From: Bacteroidia bacterium
Lineage (GTDB): Bacteria > Bacteroidota > Bacteroidia > Flavobacteriales > Flavobacteriaceae
NCBI GenBank assembly: GCA_030428705.1
Contig: JAUIDI010000001.1
Location: 868,001 to 932,000 of the forward strand
Length of the DNA: 64,000 nucleotides
Reading direction: 5' to 3'
A program made the position numbers and the translations under genes. Shown piece after piece: positions 23,994 to 33,397 of this stretch (positions are counted from its first letter, which is position 1; every line of letters starts with the position of its first letter). The notes under the pieces were generated by a model. The model made no database searches, was not told the DNA's origin, and saw only the letters and a list, made by a program, of their open reading frames with translations.

Positions 23994-25277
23994 TTATTCT
24001 AAACTCTTCAATCGCAGTGTAACCGCATTTTTGTGTGCCTGTAATCCTTCGGCCTCGGCCATCGATTCAATAGCACCACCGATTTCCTGAATACCTTCCT
24101 TGCTTATTTTTTGAAAGGTCATACTCTTCATAAAACTATCGAGGTTTACACCGCTATACTGTTTGGCATATCCGTTGGTCGGCAAGGTATGATTGGTGCC
24201 AGAGGCATAATCTCCCGCACTTTCCGGGGTATAATTTCCAATAAAAACCGATCCTGCATTCTTGATTCCATTACTATAAAAATTTTCGTTTTCGGTACAG
24301 ATGATAAAATGTTCCGGGCCGTATTCGTTGATCAGATCCAATGCAGCCGTATCCTCTTCCATAAAAATCAATTTACTGTTCGCTATGGATTTCCCTGCGA
24401 TTTCCTTTCTCGGCAATTCGTTCAATTGCAGTTCCACTTCCCACTCGACCTTATCCAACATCGTCTTTGAAGTGGTTACTAGTATTACTTGGCTATCCAC
24501 GCCATGCTCGGCCTGGCTCAACAAGTCGGAAGCCACAAAGGAAGCATTTGCCGAATCGTCGGCAACGACCAACAGCTCACTCGGCCCCGCAGGCATATCA
24601 ATAGCTACCCCATATTTAGTGGCCAACTGTTTAGCTACCGTTACGTATTGGTTTCCCGGACCAAAAATCTTATACACCATTGGAATACTCTCCGTGCCAA
24701 AAGTCATCGCTGCGATGGCCTGTATACCTCCGACCTTAAAAATTCGGGTCACTCCGCAAAGATCCGCTGCATATAGAATGGCCGGATGAACTTTGCCATC
24801 GGAACCGGGAGGCGTACATAAAACCACTTCTTCGCAACCTGCTATGTTCGCCGGAATCGCCAACATCAAAATCGTTGAAAACAAAGGTGCCGTTCCCCCG
24901 GGAATATAGAGTCCGACTTTTTGTATCGGCCTTTTTTCTTGCCAGCACCGCACTCCATTTAGAGTCTCCACTTCTACCCGCTCCGTTTTTTGGGCTTTAT
25001 GAAAGGTCTCGATATTTCTTTTGGCCAACTGAATTGCGTATCGTAATTCTTCGGAAACCAAAGTCTTTGCTTCTTCCAATTCACTTTTGGCTACTAAAAA
25101 ATCATCCAAAAGAACCCCATCGAATTTCTGGGTATACTTTTTAAGAACGGCATCACCATTTTCCCTCACTTCCGAAAAAATGGACTCAACGGTTTCTTCG
25201 ATGTCGGCAACGGTTTGAGTAGGCCGTTTTAAAATGGCTTTCCAATCTTCCCTTGATGGATTATATATTTTTTGCAT
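23994..25277 (-). CDS. hisD: Histidinol dehydrogenase
   Basis: 427 residues, normal length. Signature KVGLYIPGGTAPLFSTILM, FGPGNQYVTVAKQ, DMPAGPSELLVVAD, SQAEHGVDSQV (Zn His), GPEHF (catalytic Glu-His), GSVFIGNYTPESAGDYASGTNHTLPT. NAD-dependent last two steps. Its ATG is directly joined to the GGGGGCTT end of a repeat, so the ribosome-binding stretch (GAGGGGG) is repeat-derived. Confidence 0.97.
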   Translation of the reverse strand: MQKIYNPSREDWKAILKRPTQTVADIEETVESIFSEVRENGDAVLKKYTQKFDGVLLDDFLVAKSELEEAKTLVSEELRYAIQLAKRNIETFHKAQKTERVEVETLNGVRCWQEKRPIQKVGLYIPGGTAPLFSTILMLAIPANIAGCEEVVLCTPPGSDGKVHPAILYAADLCGVTRIFKVGGIQAIAAMTFGTESIPMVYKIFGPGNQYVTVAKQLATKYGVAIDMPAGPSELLVVADDSANASFVASDLLSQAEHGVDSQVILVTTSKTMLDKVEWEVELQLNELPRKEIAGKSIANSKLIFMEEDTAALDLINEYGPEHFIICTENENFYSNGIKNAGSVFIGNYTPESAGDYASGTNHTLPTNGYAKQYSGVNLDSFMKSMTFQKISKEGIQEIGGAIESMAEAEGLQAHKNAVTLRLKSLE

Positions 25278-25352
25278 AAGCCCCCTCTAACTCCCCCAAA
25301 GGGGGAGGATTTATAAGCCCCCTCAACTCCCCCGAAGGGGAAGGGCTTTATA
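25278..25352. repeat. Two tandem GC-rich palindromes abutting the hisD start
   Basis: Copy one (25278-25313) and copy two (25314-25352) share TAAGCCCCCTC(TA)AACTCCCCC and AAGGGG; each folds as CTCCCCC-AAA-GGGGGAG. The first copy ends at the hisD start codon. Confidence 0.7.
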
Positions 25353-25421
25353 TTATTATATCTATATTTTATCTATCATCGAATATTATCTTTACTCCTT
25401 CCCAGAGAGACCAAGTGCAAC

Positions 25422-26276
25422 TTATAGCACCATTTTCTCTATCGGGCAGACCAAAATACCTTCGGCGCCTGCCCGTTTTAGTTCATCGATAACTTCCCAA
25501 AAAGTATCCCGGTTGATGACGGTATGTACCGAGCTCCATCCCACTTCGGCCAAGGGCAGTACCGTTGGGCTGCGCATACCTGGCAAAAGTTTTAAGACCG
25601 CATCCAATTTATCGTTCGGAGCGTTCATCAAGACATATTTTGATTGACGTGCCTGTAAAACGGATTTAATCCTGAATTGGATTTTTTTCAAAATTTTCTT
25701 TCGTTCTTCGGATATTTTTGGAGAAACCGCCAACACCGCTTCACTTTTCAGCATGACTTCGACTTCCTTCAAATTATTCTTGAACAAAGTACTTCCACTG
25801 GAAACGATGTCGCAAATGGCGTCCGCCAACCCAATGTTCGGGGCAATTTCAACAGAACCGTTGATAATGTGCAATTCAGCCTTTACCCCTTTTTCCTTTA
25901 AATAATTGCGGACCGTGTTCGGATAACTTGTGGCAATACGTTTTCCTTCAAAATCCTTGATGGAACCATATTTCATAGTCTTTGGGACTGCCAACGAAAC
26001 CTTGCATTTTGAAAATCCAAGTTTTTCGGCCACGTCAATGTCCTCTCCTTTTTCAATCAATACATTCTCGCCGATAATGGCGATATCGACCACGCCATCG
26101 CGCAAATATTGCGGAATATCCCCATTTCTCAGATAGAATACTTCCAATGGAAAATTTCTGGCATTGGCCTTGAGCTGATCTTTGCCGTTATCGATAGAGA
26201 TTCCGCAATCCTTTAAAATGCGTAGGGAGTCTTCATTAAGCCTTCCCGACTTTTGTATGGCGATCCTGATTTTCAT
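25422..26276 (-). CDS. hisG: ATP phosphoribosyltransferase, long form
   Basis: 284 residues from ATG 26276 (MKIRIAIQKSG); three codons earlier another ATG exists. Two-lobed catalytic part (about 1-205) with GDIPQYLRDGVVDIAIIGENV and the PRPP loop DAICDIVSSGSTL, and a C-terminal regulatory domain (about 210-284) that binds His in long-form enzymes (PTVLPLAEVGWSSVHTVIN). Committed step of the pathway, so feedback control by His is expected in addition to attenuation by the leader upstream. Confidence 0.97.
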   Translation of the reverse strand: MKIRIAIQKSGRLNEDSLRILKDCGISIDNGKDQLKANARNFPLEVFYLRNGDIPQYLRDGVVDIAIIGENVLIEKGEDIDVAEKLGFSKCKVSLAVPKTMKYGSIKDFEGKRIATSYPNTVRNYLKEKGVKAELHIINGSVEIAPNIGLADAICDIVSSGSTLFKNNLKEVEVMLKSEAVLAVSPKISEERKKILKKIQFRIKSVLQARQSKYVLMNAPNDKLDAVLKLLPGMRSPTVLPLAEVGWSSVHTVINRDTFWEVIDELKRAGAEGILVCPIEKMVL

Positions 26277-26295
26277 AAAATCCATTTTATTGTCA

Positions 26296-26398
26296 TTTCC
26301 GCAAAAGCGGAAATCTCATAATTATTTTTAACCGATTCCGGCCTTTGCCGGAATGACCTACATGTTTTGGTCAAACTGATTCCCGCCTTCGCGGGAAT
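26296..26398. repeat. Three short hairpins of one repeat type between attenuator and hisG
   Basis: TTTCCGC-AAAA-GCGGAAA (26296-26313), ATTCCGGC-CTTT-GCCGGAAT (26335-26354) and ATTCCCGC-CTTC-GCGGGAAT (26379-26398). The three share form and the flank TGACnn/nnTCA. They are in the 5' leader of the his mRNA. Confidence 0.75.
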
Positions 26399-26421
26399 GG
26401 CATGAGCGCATTTAATTAAAA

Positions 26422-26447
26422 AACCCGTTTGATTTCTCAAACGGGTT
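26422..26447 (-). terminator. his attenuator terminator
   Basis: On the minus strand AACCCGTTTGA-GAAA-TCAAACGGGTT followed by a T-run (TTTTTTAATT). It lies 31 nt past the hisL stop and well before hisG, the position of an attenuator. Confidence 0.85.
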
Positions 26448-26477
26448 ATATTTATGTTGTAATACTACAATACATTT

Positions 26478-26531
26478 TTACCTCGCTTGAGCGCAGTAGT
26501 AAAAATGATGATGTGTATTATTGTTCCTCAT
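26478..26531 (-). CDS. hisL: his operon leader peptide
   Basis: ATG (26529-26531) to TAA (26478-26480) encodes MRNNNTHHHFYYCAQAR, 17 residues with three consecutive His codons. A terminator follows at 26422-26447. The TACTAC of the two Tyr codons (26496-26501) can pair with GTAGTA (26463-26468), giving a candidate alternative structure. When charged His-tRNA is short the ribosome would stall at HHH and let transcription pass to hisG. Too short for usual gene finders; identity rests on the codons, the position and the terminator. Confidence 0.85.
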   Translation of the reverse strand: MRNNNTHHHFYYCAQAR

Positions 26532-26582
26532 GATGATGTAAATGTAAAACTTATTTTCAATTCTCAAAAGAAAAGTTCAAAA

Positions 26583-26611
26583 TTGAACATATTCATTGTT
26601 GCAATGTTCAA
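26583..26611 (-). terminator. Hairpin downstream of the SPFH gene
   Basis: TTGAACAT (26583-26590) and ATGTTCAA (26604-26611) pair; on the minus strand the stem is followed by TTTTG. A probable end of the transcript from the SPFH gene, and a GTTCAA-AA-TTGAAC palindrome overlaps it. Confidence 0.5.
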
Positions 26612-26624
26612 AAGAAAACAGAAA

Positions 26625-27440
26625 CTAGTTATTGCCCAAGATCAAAGGTAATCCTGCATCGCCTGAACCAACGACCACGACTTTTGCATTCGGCGATTCC
26701 GATAATTTCAAGGTGGCGTCGATACCTTTGTCCTGAAGAATCTTATCTGTAAGCGAGGCACTGAGTATTTTATTGGCATCGGCCTTGCCCTGTGCCTCGA
26801 TACGAACTTTTTCGGCCTCTTTTTCTGCAGTGACCAATCGAAACTCATACTCCAAAGACTCTTGTTCTTGCTTTAGTTTTCTCTCGATGGCCTCCTTAAT
26901 GGTAGGCGGTAATGTAACATCCCTGATAAGCACTTCGTTCAATTGAATGTATTGGTCGTCAACGATTTTCTTGGTTTCCTCGTAAATTTCGACCTGTATG
27001 GCATCCCGTTTACTTGAATATAGTTGTTCAGGTGTATATCGGCCTACAACGCTACGCGCTGCCGATCGTATAGCAGGTAGCAGAATCCGTTCTTTGTACT
27101 GCTCGCTTTTTTCTTGGTGCAGCTTACCCAATTCTTCGTATTTGGGCTGGAACCAAGTCGAGGCATCTAGCTGAATATCAAGTCCGTTTGAAGATAGTAC
27201 CTTCATTTTTTCATAGACCTCTTGTTGCCTGACTTCATAAACATATACTTTGTTCCATGGCGCCACAATATGAAAACCCTCTCCCAACGGTGGCTCATCG
27301 GTAACGACCCCGCCCCCGAAGGTTTTATAAAGTACTCCCGCTTCACCAGAACCTATGGTAACAGCGGATTTTGAAATCAAAATTACCAATGCGATTAATA
27401 CGAATACGACTGGTAATGCAATTTTTGGTAATCTTTCCAT
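26625..27440 (-). CDS. Prohibitin-like SPFH/Band 7 membrane protein
   Basis: 271 residues. N-terminal signal-anchor (about 7-28), then an SPFH domain (about 30-200): GSGEAGVLYKTFGGGV, GFHIVAPWNKVYVYEVRQQE, and RSVVGRYTPEQLYSSKRDAIQ; then a coiled coil (KLKQEQESLEYEFRLVTAEKEAEKVRIEAQGKADA). These proteins form large membrane-bound rings that organise lipids and control proteases such as FtsH. It follows the VWA gene by 11 nt and is therefore co-transcribed with it. Confidence 0.92.
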   Translation of the reverse strand: MERLPKIALPVVFVLIALVILISKSAVTIGSGEAGVLYKTFGGGVVTDEPPLGEGFHIVAPWNKVYVYEVRQQEVYEKMKVLSSNGLDIQLDASTWFQPKYEELGKLHQEKSEQYKERILLPAIRSAARSVVGRYTPEQLYSSKRDAIQVEIYEETKKIVDDQYIQLNEVLIRDVTLPPTIKEAIERKLKQEQESLEYEFRLVTAEKEAEKVRIEAQGKADANKILSASLTDKILQDKGIDATLKLSESPNAKVVVVGSGDAGLPLILGNN

Positions 27441-27451
27441 TCTATTCTTTT

Positions 27452-29479
27452 TTATGTTAGTCCATTATACTTTCGAATAAACCATTCCAGCGCAAGAGCA
27501 GCGGCGATCAGGCCTAATAGAATTCGAAAATCAATTAAAGATACGACATTTTTAATGCTACTCTGAATAGGTCTAAAACGCTGGTCATTTGTTACATTTT
27601 CAATCAAATTTTCGGTCTCGGAAGGAAAAAATAGCCTACCGCCACTGATGTTGGCGAGCTGCTCCAACTTTCTGTAATCGCTTGACAGAAATTGTTGTTC
27701 GACATCAAAATCCAAAATGGTGAAAGAACCCGACTTCGAACGATTTTCTTCTTTTAAGGTAAGCGTAAAATCGTATTGGCCCTCTCCCAAATTAGAAAGA
27801 TCTGCCTCATAAACATTTCCTTTCAGCAACATCGGTATTTCGGTCGAAACACCATTGTCTTTGTCTTTTATGTTCAATTGAATGCTGGCATTGGGGTCAA
27901 AAACAAACGCTTCATCGAAATACGTCGCCGAAATTTTGACATCGCTGCTTCCCTCATAGACTGTACGGTAGTCAACCTGCAACCGCTCTTTTGAGTCATT
28001 ATCGGATAAATAAACCATCAATTTTCCAAAAAAATCGTCGAAATTTTTGAAATCCTTGTTTTCCCTATAACTGTGCATACGCCATTTCCATAAGTTTTCA
28101 CCCATGATATAGGCTTTTTTGTGGTTGTCCAAGTCTGTAACGAACATCAGTGGGCTTTCCATTGTAACACCTTTTATCCTCATGTTCAAGAGCACATCGT
28201 TCGCTCCATAAGCCCCAATCAACTCGGCGCTGCTCTCCAAAGGAGGATATCCTTCAAAAGAATGTTCTGAAATATCGTATTTAGAAAAAGCCGCATTCAG
28301 CACCGCTGTAACTTCTTGGATGATACCGTTGTCCTCGACTTCGTAATGTTTCTGCACCGAACCGAAAAACCGCCAATCGGTATGGGTGCCATTGACCATA
28401 ATCGCAGCCGCCCTACTTCTTTCTATATATTCAAAAACGGTTCTAAACGTTGTGCTAGGTTGATAAAGTACAAAAAGGTCTATTTCTTCGAGTTCTTGTG
28501 TGGTAAGCGGTGGTTTCTTTATGGAAACGGAGCGTTGCTCGTTACTTTCAATTGCCTTGACCAAAGCTCCGATATCCGGATGGTTTATTTCCGAAATTAT
28601 ACCAACGTTCACTTTTTCATCGATAACCTCGACAGCAACAGTTTTGTTATTGTTGATTATATTACGTTCATTTTCCAATGGTGCTATCGTGACCTTCACA
28701 GATTTCGTACCCACTGAACGTGCCTCCAACAAAGTGCTTACCAACTTGGAGTTCTCATTGTTTGAAAAGGATAGATTTTCACGATAAACCACCCTACCGT
28801 CGACTTGTACAGAGAGCGATGAAGTCACATTTTCATCCCCATTGTACGATACGTAAACTTCAACGGGGTACTTATTCTTTAGGAAGGCAAAACGATTTAT
28901 ATTGACCTGGTCGACCCTCAAATCCTCATAGCTTGTAGTGTCTCCGACAACAATCGGAAAAACGGGCAGCTTTTCGTTAGTACTATAAAACGAATAATCT
29001 TTTCCGAGTGTCTGATTGCCGTCGGTCAACATTACTATTGCCGAGTTCGTTTTTGCATAAATATCACCAATGGAAGTAAGCGCCCTGGCTATGTTCGTAT
29101 TTTTACCATGGAAATCCAGAGTGTCAGAATCGCTAAGATTGGCATCAAATCGATACTCGCTAACATTGAATTGATCTGTAATATTGTTGTTTTCTTTTAA
29201 CGAGGAAACGATTTGGTCAATGGCTTCTTGATCGGAAGCGACCGAGGAAGAATTATCCGCAAGAACAATCAAATTGGTTTTTTCCAAAGTCAGGACCTCC
29301 TTTGAAAATTTCGGATTTATCAGCAATAAGAGTATAGCAAAAAGTGCAATAAAACGTAAAAAGGATAGAATGAACGATAAGTTCCTTCTTTTCTTGGCAT
29401 ACTTGTAGTATTGAAAAACAACGACCGCTAGGGCACTAATTCCGGCAAGAATGATAAGGAGGACTGTCTTTGTATCCAT
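27452..29479 (-). CDS. VWA-domain membrane protein
   Basis: 675 residues. Two N-terminal transmembrane helices (about 4-22, 37-58), then a von Willebrand A domain (about 65-190): the MIDAS is degenerate but visible as VLADNSSSV (DxSxS form) and LTDGNQ. A long beta-rich outside part follows (about 200-640) and a final helix near the C-terminus (FRILLGLIAAALALEWF). The layout matches BatA-like and other Bacteroidota VWA proteins with two N-terminal helices; adhesion or assembly in the envelope is likely, details unknown. Co-transcribed with the SPFH protein. Confidence 0.8.
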   Translation of the reverse strand: MDTKTVLLIILAGISALAVVVFQYYKYAKKRRNLSFILSFLRFIALFAILLLLINPKFSKEVLTLEKTNLIVLADNSSSVASDQEAIDQIVSSLKENNNITDQFNVSEYRFDANLSDSDTLDFHGKNTNIARALTSIGDIYAKTNSAIVMLTDGNQTLGKDYSFYSTNEKLPVFPIVVGDTTSYEDLRVDQVNINRFAFLKNKYPVEVYVSYNGDENVTSSLSVQVDGRVVYRENLSFSNNENSKLVSTLLEARSVGTKSVKVTIAPLENERNIINNNKTVAVEVIDEKVNVGIISEINHPDIGALVKAIESNEQRSVSIKKPPLTTQELEEIDLFVLYQPSTTFRTVFEYIERSRAAAIMVNGTHTDWRFFGSVQKHYEVEDNGIIQEVTAVLNAAFSKYDISEHSFEGYPPLESSAELIGAYGANDVLLNMRIKGVTMESPLMFVTDLDNHKKAYIMGENLWKWRMHSYRENKDFKNFDDFFGKLMVYLSDNDSKERLQVDYRTVYEGSSDVKISATYFDEAFVFDPNASIQLNIKDKDNGVSTEIPMLLKGNVYEADLSNLGEGQYDFTLTLKEENRSKSGSFTILDFDVEQQFLSSDYRKLEQLANISGGRLFFPSETENLIENVTNDQRFRPIQSSIKNVVSLIDFRILLGLIAAALALEWFIRKYNGLT

Positions 29480-29555
29480 TAAAAAGTTTTCAATTCAAGT
29501 CAAGACATTGCCCCAATTAGGTTCCGAAGTCGTAAAATATTACCGGCTATCTCAA

Positions 29556-30302
29556 TCAAGTCAGCATTCCCCCATCGACGTTTAGCACCTGACCTGTCAC
29601 GTAAGCGGACAAATCGGAAGCAAAGAATAAACATGCATTGGCTATATCTTCGGGGGTCCCTCCTCTCTTCAGCGGAATATTGTCACGCCACCCTTGCACT
29701 GTTTTCTCATCTAATTTGTCGGTCATTTCAGTTTCGATGAAACCCGGAGCTATGGCGTTACAACGTATATTCCTTGATCCTAGTTCGAGAGCCACCGATT
29801 TCGTAAAGCCTATCATCCCTGCTTTGGAAGCCGCATAATTGGTTTGGCCGGCGTTGCCCTTTACGCCAACAACACTGCTCATATTGATTATAGATCCCTT
29901 ACGTTGTTTTAGCATGGTGCGTTGAACGGCCTTCGTCATATTGAAAACCGACTTTAAATTGATTTCTATTACCGAATCAAAATCTTCTTCCGCCATTCGC
30001 ATCAGAAGGTTGTCTTTTGTTATACCAGCATTATTTACAAGCACATCGATGCCCCCAAAGTCCTCCAATACTTGCGAAACAAGGTTTTCCGAATCGGCAA
30101 AACTTGCCGCGTTGCTCTTGTATGCCTTAGCCTTGACCCCTTTTTCCAAAAGTTCCTTTTCCAACGCTAGGGCCGGAGCTTCACTCGAACTATAGGTAAA
30201 GGCGACATTCGCCCCATTTTCGGCAAATACCCTCGCTATACCCATACCAATACCTCTACTGGCCCCGGTTATAATAACATTTTTTTTCTCCAATAATCGC
30301 AT
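29556..30302 (-). CDS. fabG: 3-oxoacyl-[acyl-carrier-protein] reductase
   Basis: 248 residues. Short-chain dehydrogenase: NADP loop TGASRGIGMGIA, NNAGI, catalytic Ser in INMSSVVG, Tyr-Lys in TNYAASKAG, and the closing VTGQVLNVDGGM. Length and motifs fit FabG, which reduces 3-oxoacyl-ACP in each round of fatty acid elongation. Other SDR enzymes share the motifs, so the name is by overall match. Confidence 0.93.
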   Translation of the reverse strand: MRLLEKKNVIITGASRGIGMGIARVFAENGANVAFTYSSSEAPALALEKELLEKGVKAKAYKSNAASFADSENLVSQVLEDFGGIDVLVNNAGITKDNLLMRMAEEDFDSVIEINLKSVFNMTKAVQRTMLKQRKGSIINMSSVVGVKGNAGQTNYAASKAGMIGFTKSVALELGSRNIRCNAIAPGFIETEMTDKLDEKTVQGWRDNIPLKRGGTPEDIANACLFFASDLSAYVTGQVLNVDGGMLT

Positions 30303-30403
30303 ACGCGTTTTAATGTTTTAAATAATACAAAATAAATATCCCAATTGAAAAGTCCTTTCCTTTGAATCCCCGATGCATTTCCCTTTTGAAGATCACAACC
30401 AAT

Positions 30404-33370
30404 TCAACCCTTTATCGGAGCAGGTTTTTCATAATTGAAAAGGTAGTCGACATCCAGTTCTTTAACTTTACCAAGTCGCGAAAGGGTATTGACATTTAGG
30501 TCATTTTTATTACCTACTACCAATACATCGTATGAGCCTCCTTTAACATTCTCTTGGAAGAAAGCACTCAAATCACTCAAAGTCATATTTTTGATATTGT
30601 TGTAGATTTCTTCCCGATTATTTTCTGTCAAACCTCTTTTTTTGAGGCGCTCGTAGCTCCAAAAGATATTCGATTTGGTAACACGGTCCGCGGCCATTGA
30701 TTTGAGCGTGGACTCTTTAGCTGCCTTGAAATTATCTTCCGCTTCGGGCATATTGTTCATCAGATCCATCATGGCATCTACGGCTTGATCCAACTTATTG
30801 GCCTGTGTGCCAATATAAGCATAGGTATAATTGGGGTCACCCGCCTTTTGCGCGTTGCTATATTGCGCAAATGCCGAATAAGCCAAAGATTTCGACTCCC
30901 GTATCTCCTGAAAAACAATAGATGAAAGGCCACTTCCAAAATAGGTATTGAACAAACTCGATGCCGCCATTTTCTTAGGGTCGAACGTATCGCCTTTTGA
31001 CAAAAAGAGCATCTCGGCCTGCACCATATCATAATCGACAAAAAATACATTGTCACCTGTAGTCTTATAAGCATATTCTTTTTTCTCGGGATAATCTTTT
31101 AATTCCCCATCTATTTTATGGTGTTCGTTCATCGCATTCTTTGCTTGATCTACATCCTTACCGTAATAAAAGACACGATGTTTATAATTTTTGAGATCTT
31201 TGATGATGTTCACAAGATCTTCGGGATCAAACTGTTTTAACTCTTCAATCGTATATATATCGCGCAATCGAGAGTTTTCGCCATATTGTCCATAGCTGTA
31301 AAGGCCATTCCACAAAATCTGAGATTTATTCGATTTAATATCTTGCCGGCCTTTGGCAATTTTAAGAACATATTTGTCATAGGTGTCTTGATCCGCTACG
31401 GCATTAGACAAAAGACCTTCCAGGAGCACAAGCCCCTTGTCTATATTTTCCCTTAAACCTGACAAATATATCGTGGTTCGATCACTACCGGTCCGAACAC
31501 CATATTCGACTCCCAATTTGTAAAATTCTTTGCTCAAATCTTCGGGAGAATACTCCGTAGTGCCCAAATAATCCAAATACCCGACCGCAAGGCCCAATTT
31601 TTTGACATTATCGTTACCCATATCAAAAATGATATTCAACTCGGCCAAGTCATTGGTTTCATTAGGTACATAGGCCATATCCAAGCCGTTTGGCAATGTA
31701 AAGTTTTGTATTGCACTGTCATAGTCGATGAACTCAGGTTTCAAATCGGGGCTCTCCATTTTTTCGAAGTTTTGCACGAAGATCGATTTCTTATCCCTGT
31801 TCAGTTCTATTGGCGTGATGCCAGGGTTTTCAACTTTCACCAAATCCTTGATTTCACCCTGCCTCTTATAAACCGCTACATAGTTATCTTTATAGAAATC
31901 ATTTGCGAAATCAACGAGTTCTTGCTTGGTTACCTTGCGCATTTTGTCGAATACGTCGATTCGAGATTTCCAATCTTGAAAATGGACAAAGGCATTTACA
32001 TACGCATACGCTACTCCCGAAGCGTCTTCAAAGCTTCGGATTTGGTTTAGTTTTAAATCGTTGATGACCGCTTCGATCAACCATTCTTCAAAATTTCCTT
32101 TCTTGATTTCTTCAATTTGTCCAAGAATCAAATCCTTCACTTCCTCCAAACTTTGACCCGATTTCGGATTTCCATAGAACTGATGCATTCCATAATCGTT
32201 CAAGAACTGGGTATAGCTTCCGGCTTGTTGAACTTTTTGTTTTTGGTTTAGGTTCAAATCGATCAGACCTGCCGTACTATTGTTAAGCAACATGTCAATC
32301 AACTGTAGCTTGATTTCATCTTCAGAACCGATTCCCTTCGAGCGGAACGCGATATTCACCCTTTCATTTTCAGGGCCGAAAACCTCCTTTTCGACAGGTG
32401 AGGTCAAGGGTTGCTCCGTAGGTCTCTTCGGATGGTTCACCTCTTTTGACGCAAAATCACCAAATGCATCGTTGACCTTTTTAATGGTTTCGTCAAACTC
32501 GAGATCACCAACCAAGATTACGGCCATGTTGTTCGGAACGTAATACGTATTGAAATACTCATGTATGGCCACCATAGAAGGGTTTTTCAAATGCTCCGAA
32601 GTGCCAATGGTAGTCTGTTGCCCATACGGATGCGTAGGAAACAATGCCTTGTTCAGGGCATATGCGGACCTTCTATAGTCATTGTCCTGACTTCTATTGA
32701 ACTCTTCATAAACGGCTTCAAGTTCTGTGTGGAACAATCGAAGTACTAACTGGCTAAAGCGTTCGCCTTCTACATGTAGCCATTTATCAAGTCCGTTAGA
32801 AGGGATTTTATTCACGTAAACGGTTTCTTCGTGCCAGGTCCATGCATTGGTGCCTTCAGCGCCCAAAGAGTTCACCATTATATCGTATTCGTTGGCAACC
32901 GAAATCTTAGAAGCTTCTAACGAAACCGCGTCAATTTGTTTGTATATATCCCGTTTCTTGGCCGGATCGGTTTCAGTTTTATGTTGCTCATAAAGTTTTG
33001 AAATGGAATCCAACAATACCTTTTCCGACTCCCAATCTTGTGTTGCTATTTCATCCGTGCCTTTAAAAACCATATGTTCCAGATAATGGGCCAAGCCGGT
33101 ATTATCAGCGGGATCATAAACCGAACCCGCACGAACAGGTATAAAGGTTTGAATTTTTGGTTCCGCTTTGTTCTGACTCAGGTAAACTTTCAAGCCATTG
33201 TCCAAGGTATATAAACGTAGTCCCGTGGGGTCATCGCTTATAGTTTCATATTTAAATCCATTTGGGTCGGTAAAGGAATTGACAGCAAATTTAGTTTCCT
33301 GCGATGAATCTGTTTTACAGGAACCTAAAAAGAAAATCATTAAAATCAGAGCCGAATAAAAGTTTTTCAT
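30404..33370 (-). CDS. M16 family zinc protease, double-domain, lipoprotein
   Basis: 988 residues. Lipoprotein signal with FLGSC (C18). Two M16 halves: the active one (about 50-500) has the inverted zinc motif HYLEH at 95-99 and the third ligand Glu in ELEAVYEEFNRSQ; the inactive one (about 560-980) has the usual RxxxY-type segment DPNYTYAYIGT. Pitrilysin-like; degrades peptides in the periplasm or at the outer membrane. Transcribed alone on the minus strand behind a large palindrome and the sucD terminator. Confidence 0.93.
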   Translation of the reverse strand: MKNFYSALILMIFFLGSCKTDSSQETKFAVNSFTDPNGFKYETISDDPTGLRLYTLDNGLKVYLSQNKAEPKIQTFIPVRAGSVYDPADNTGLAHYLEHMVFKGTDEIATQDWESEKVLLDSISKLYEQHKTETDPAKKRDIYKQIDAVSLEASKISVANEYDIMVNSLGAEGTNAWTWHEETVYVNKIPSNGLDKWLHVEGERFSQLVLRLFHTELEAVYEEFNRSQDNDYRRSAYALNKALFPTHPYGQQTTIGTSEHLKNPSMVAIHEYFNTYYVPNNMAVILVGDLEFDETIKKVNDAFGDFASKEVNHPKRPTEQPLTSPVEKEVFGPENERVNIAFRSKGIGSEDEIKLQLIDMLLNNSTAGLIDLNLNQKQKVQQAGSYTQFLNDYGMHQFYGNPKSGQSLEEVKDLILGQIEEIKKGNFEEWLIEAVINDLKLNQIRSFEDASGVAYAYVNAFVHFQDWKSRIDVFDKMRKVTKQELVDFANDFYKDNYVAVYKRQGEIKDLVKVENPGITPIELNRDKKSIFVQNFEKMESPDLKPEFIDYDSAIQNFTLPNGLDMAYVPNETNDLAELNIIFDMGNDNVKKLGLAVGYLDYLGTTEYSPEDLSKEFYKLGVEYGVRTGSDRTTIYLSGLRENIDKGLVLLEGLLSNAVADQDTYDKYVLKIAKGRQDIKSNKSQILWNGLYSYGQYGENSRLRDIYTIEELKQFDPEDLVNIIKDLKNYKHRVFYYGKDVDQAKNAMNEHHKIDGELKDYPEKKEYAYKTTGDNVFFVDYDMVQAEMLFLSKGDTFDPKKMAASSLFNTYFGSGLSSIVFQEIRESKSLAYSAFAQYSNAQKAGDPNYTYAYIGTQANKLDQAVDAMMDLMNNMPEAEDNFKAAKESTLKSMAADRVTKSNIFWSYERLKKRGLTENNREEIYNNIKNMTLSDLSAFFQENVKGGSYDVLVVGNKNDLNVNTLSRLGKVKELDVDYLFNYEKPAPIKG

Positions 33371-33397
33371 CTATCTAAAAATTTTTATTAATCTGAA

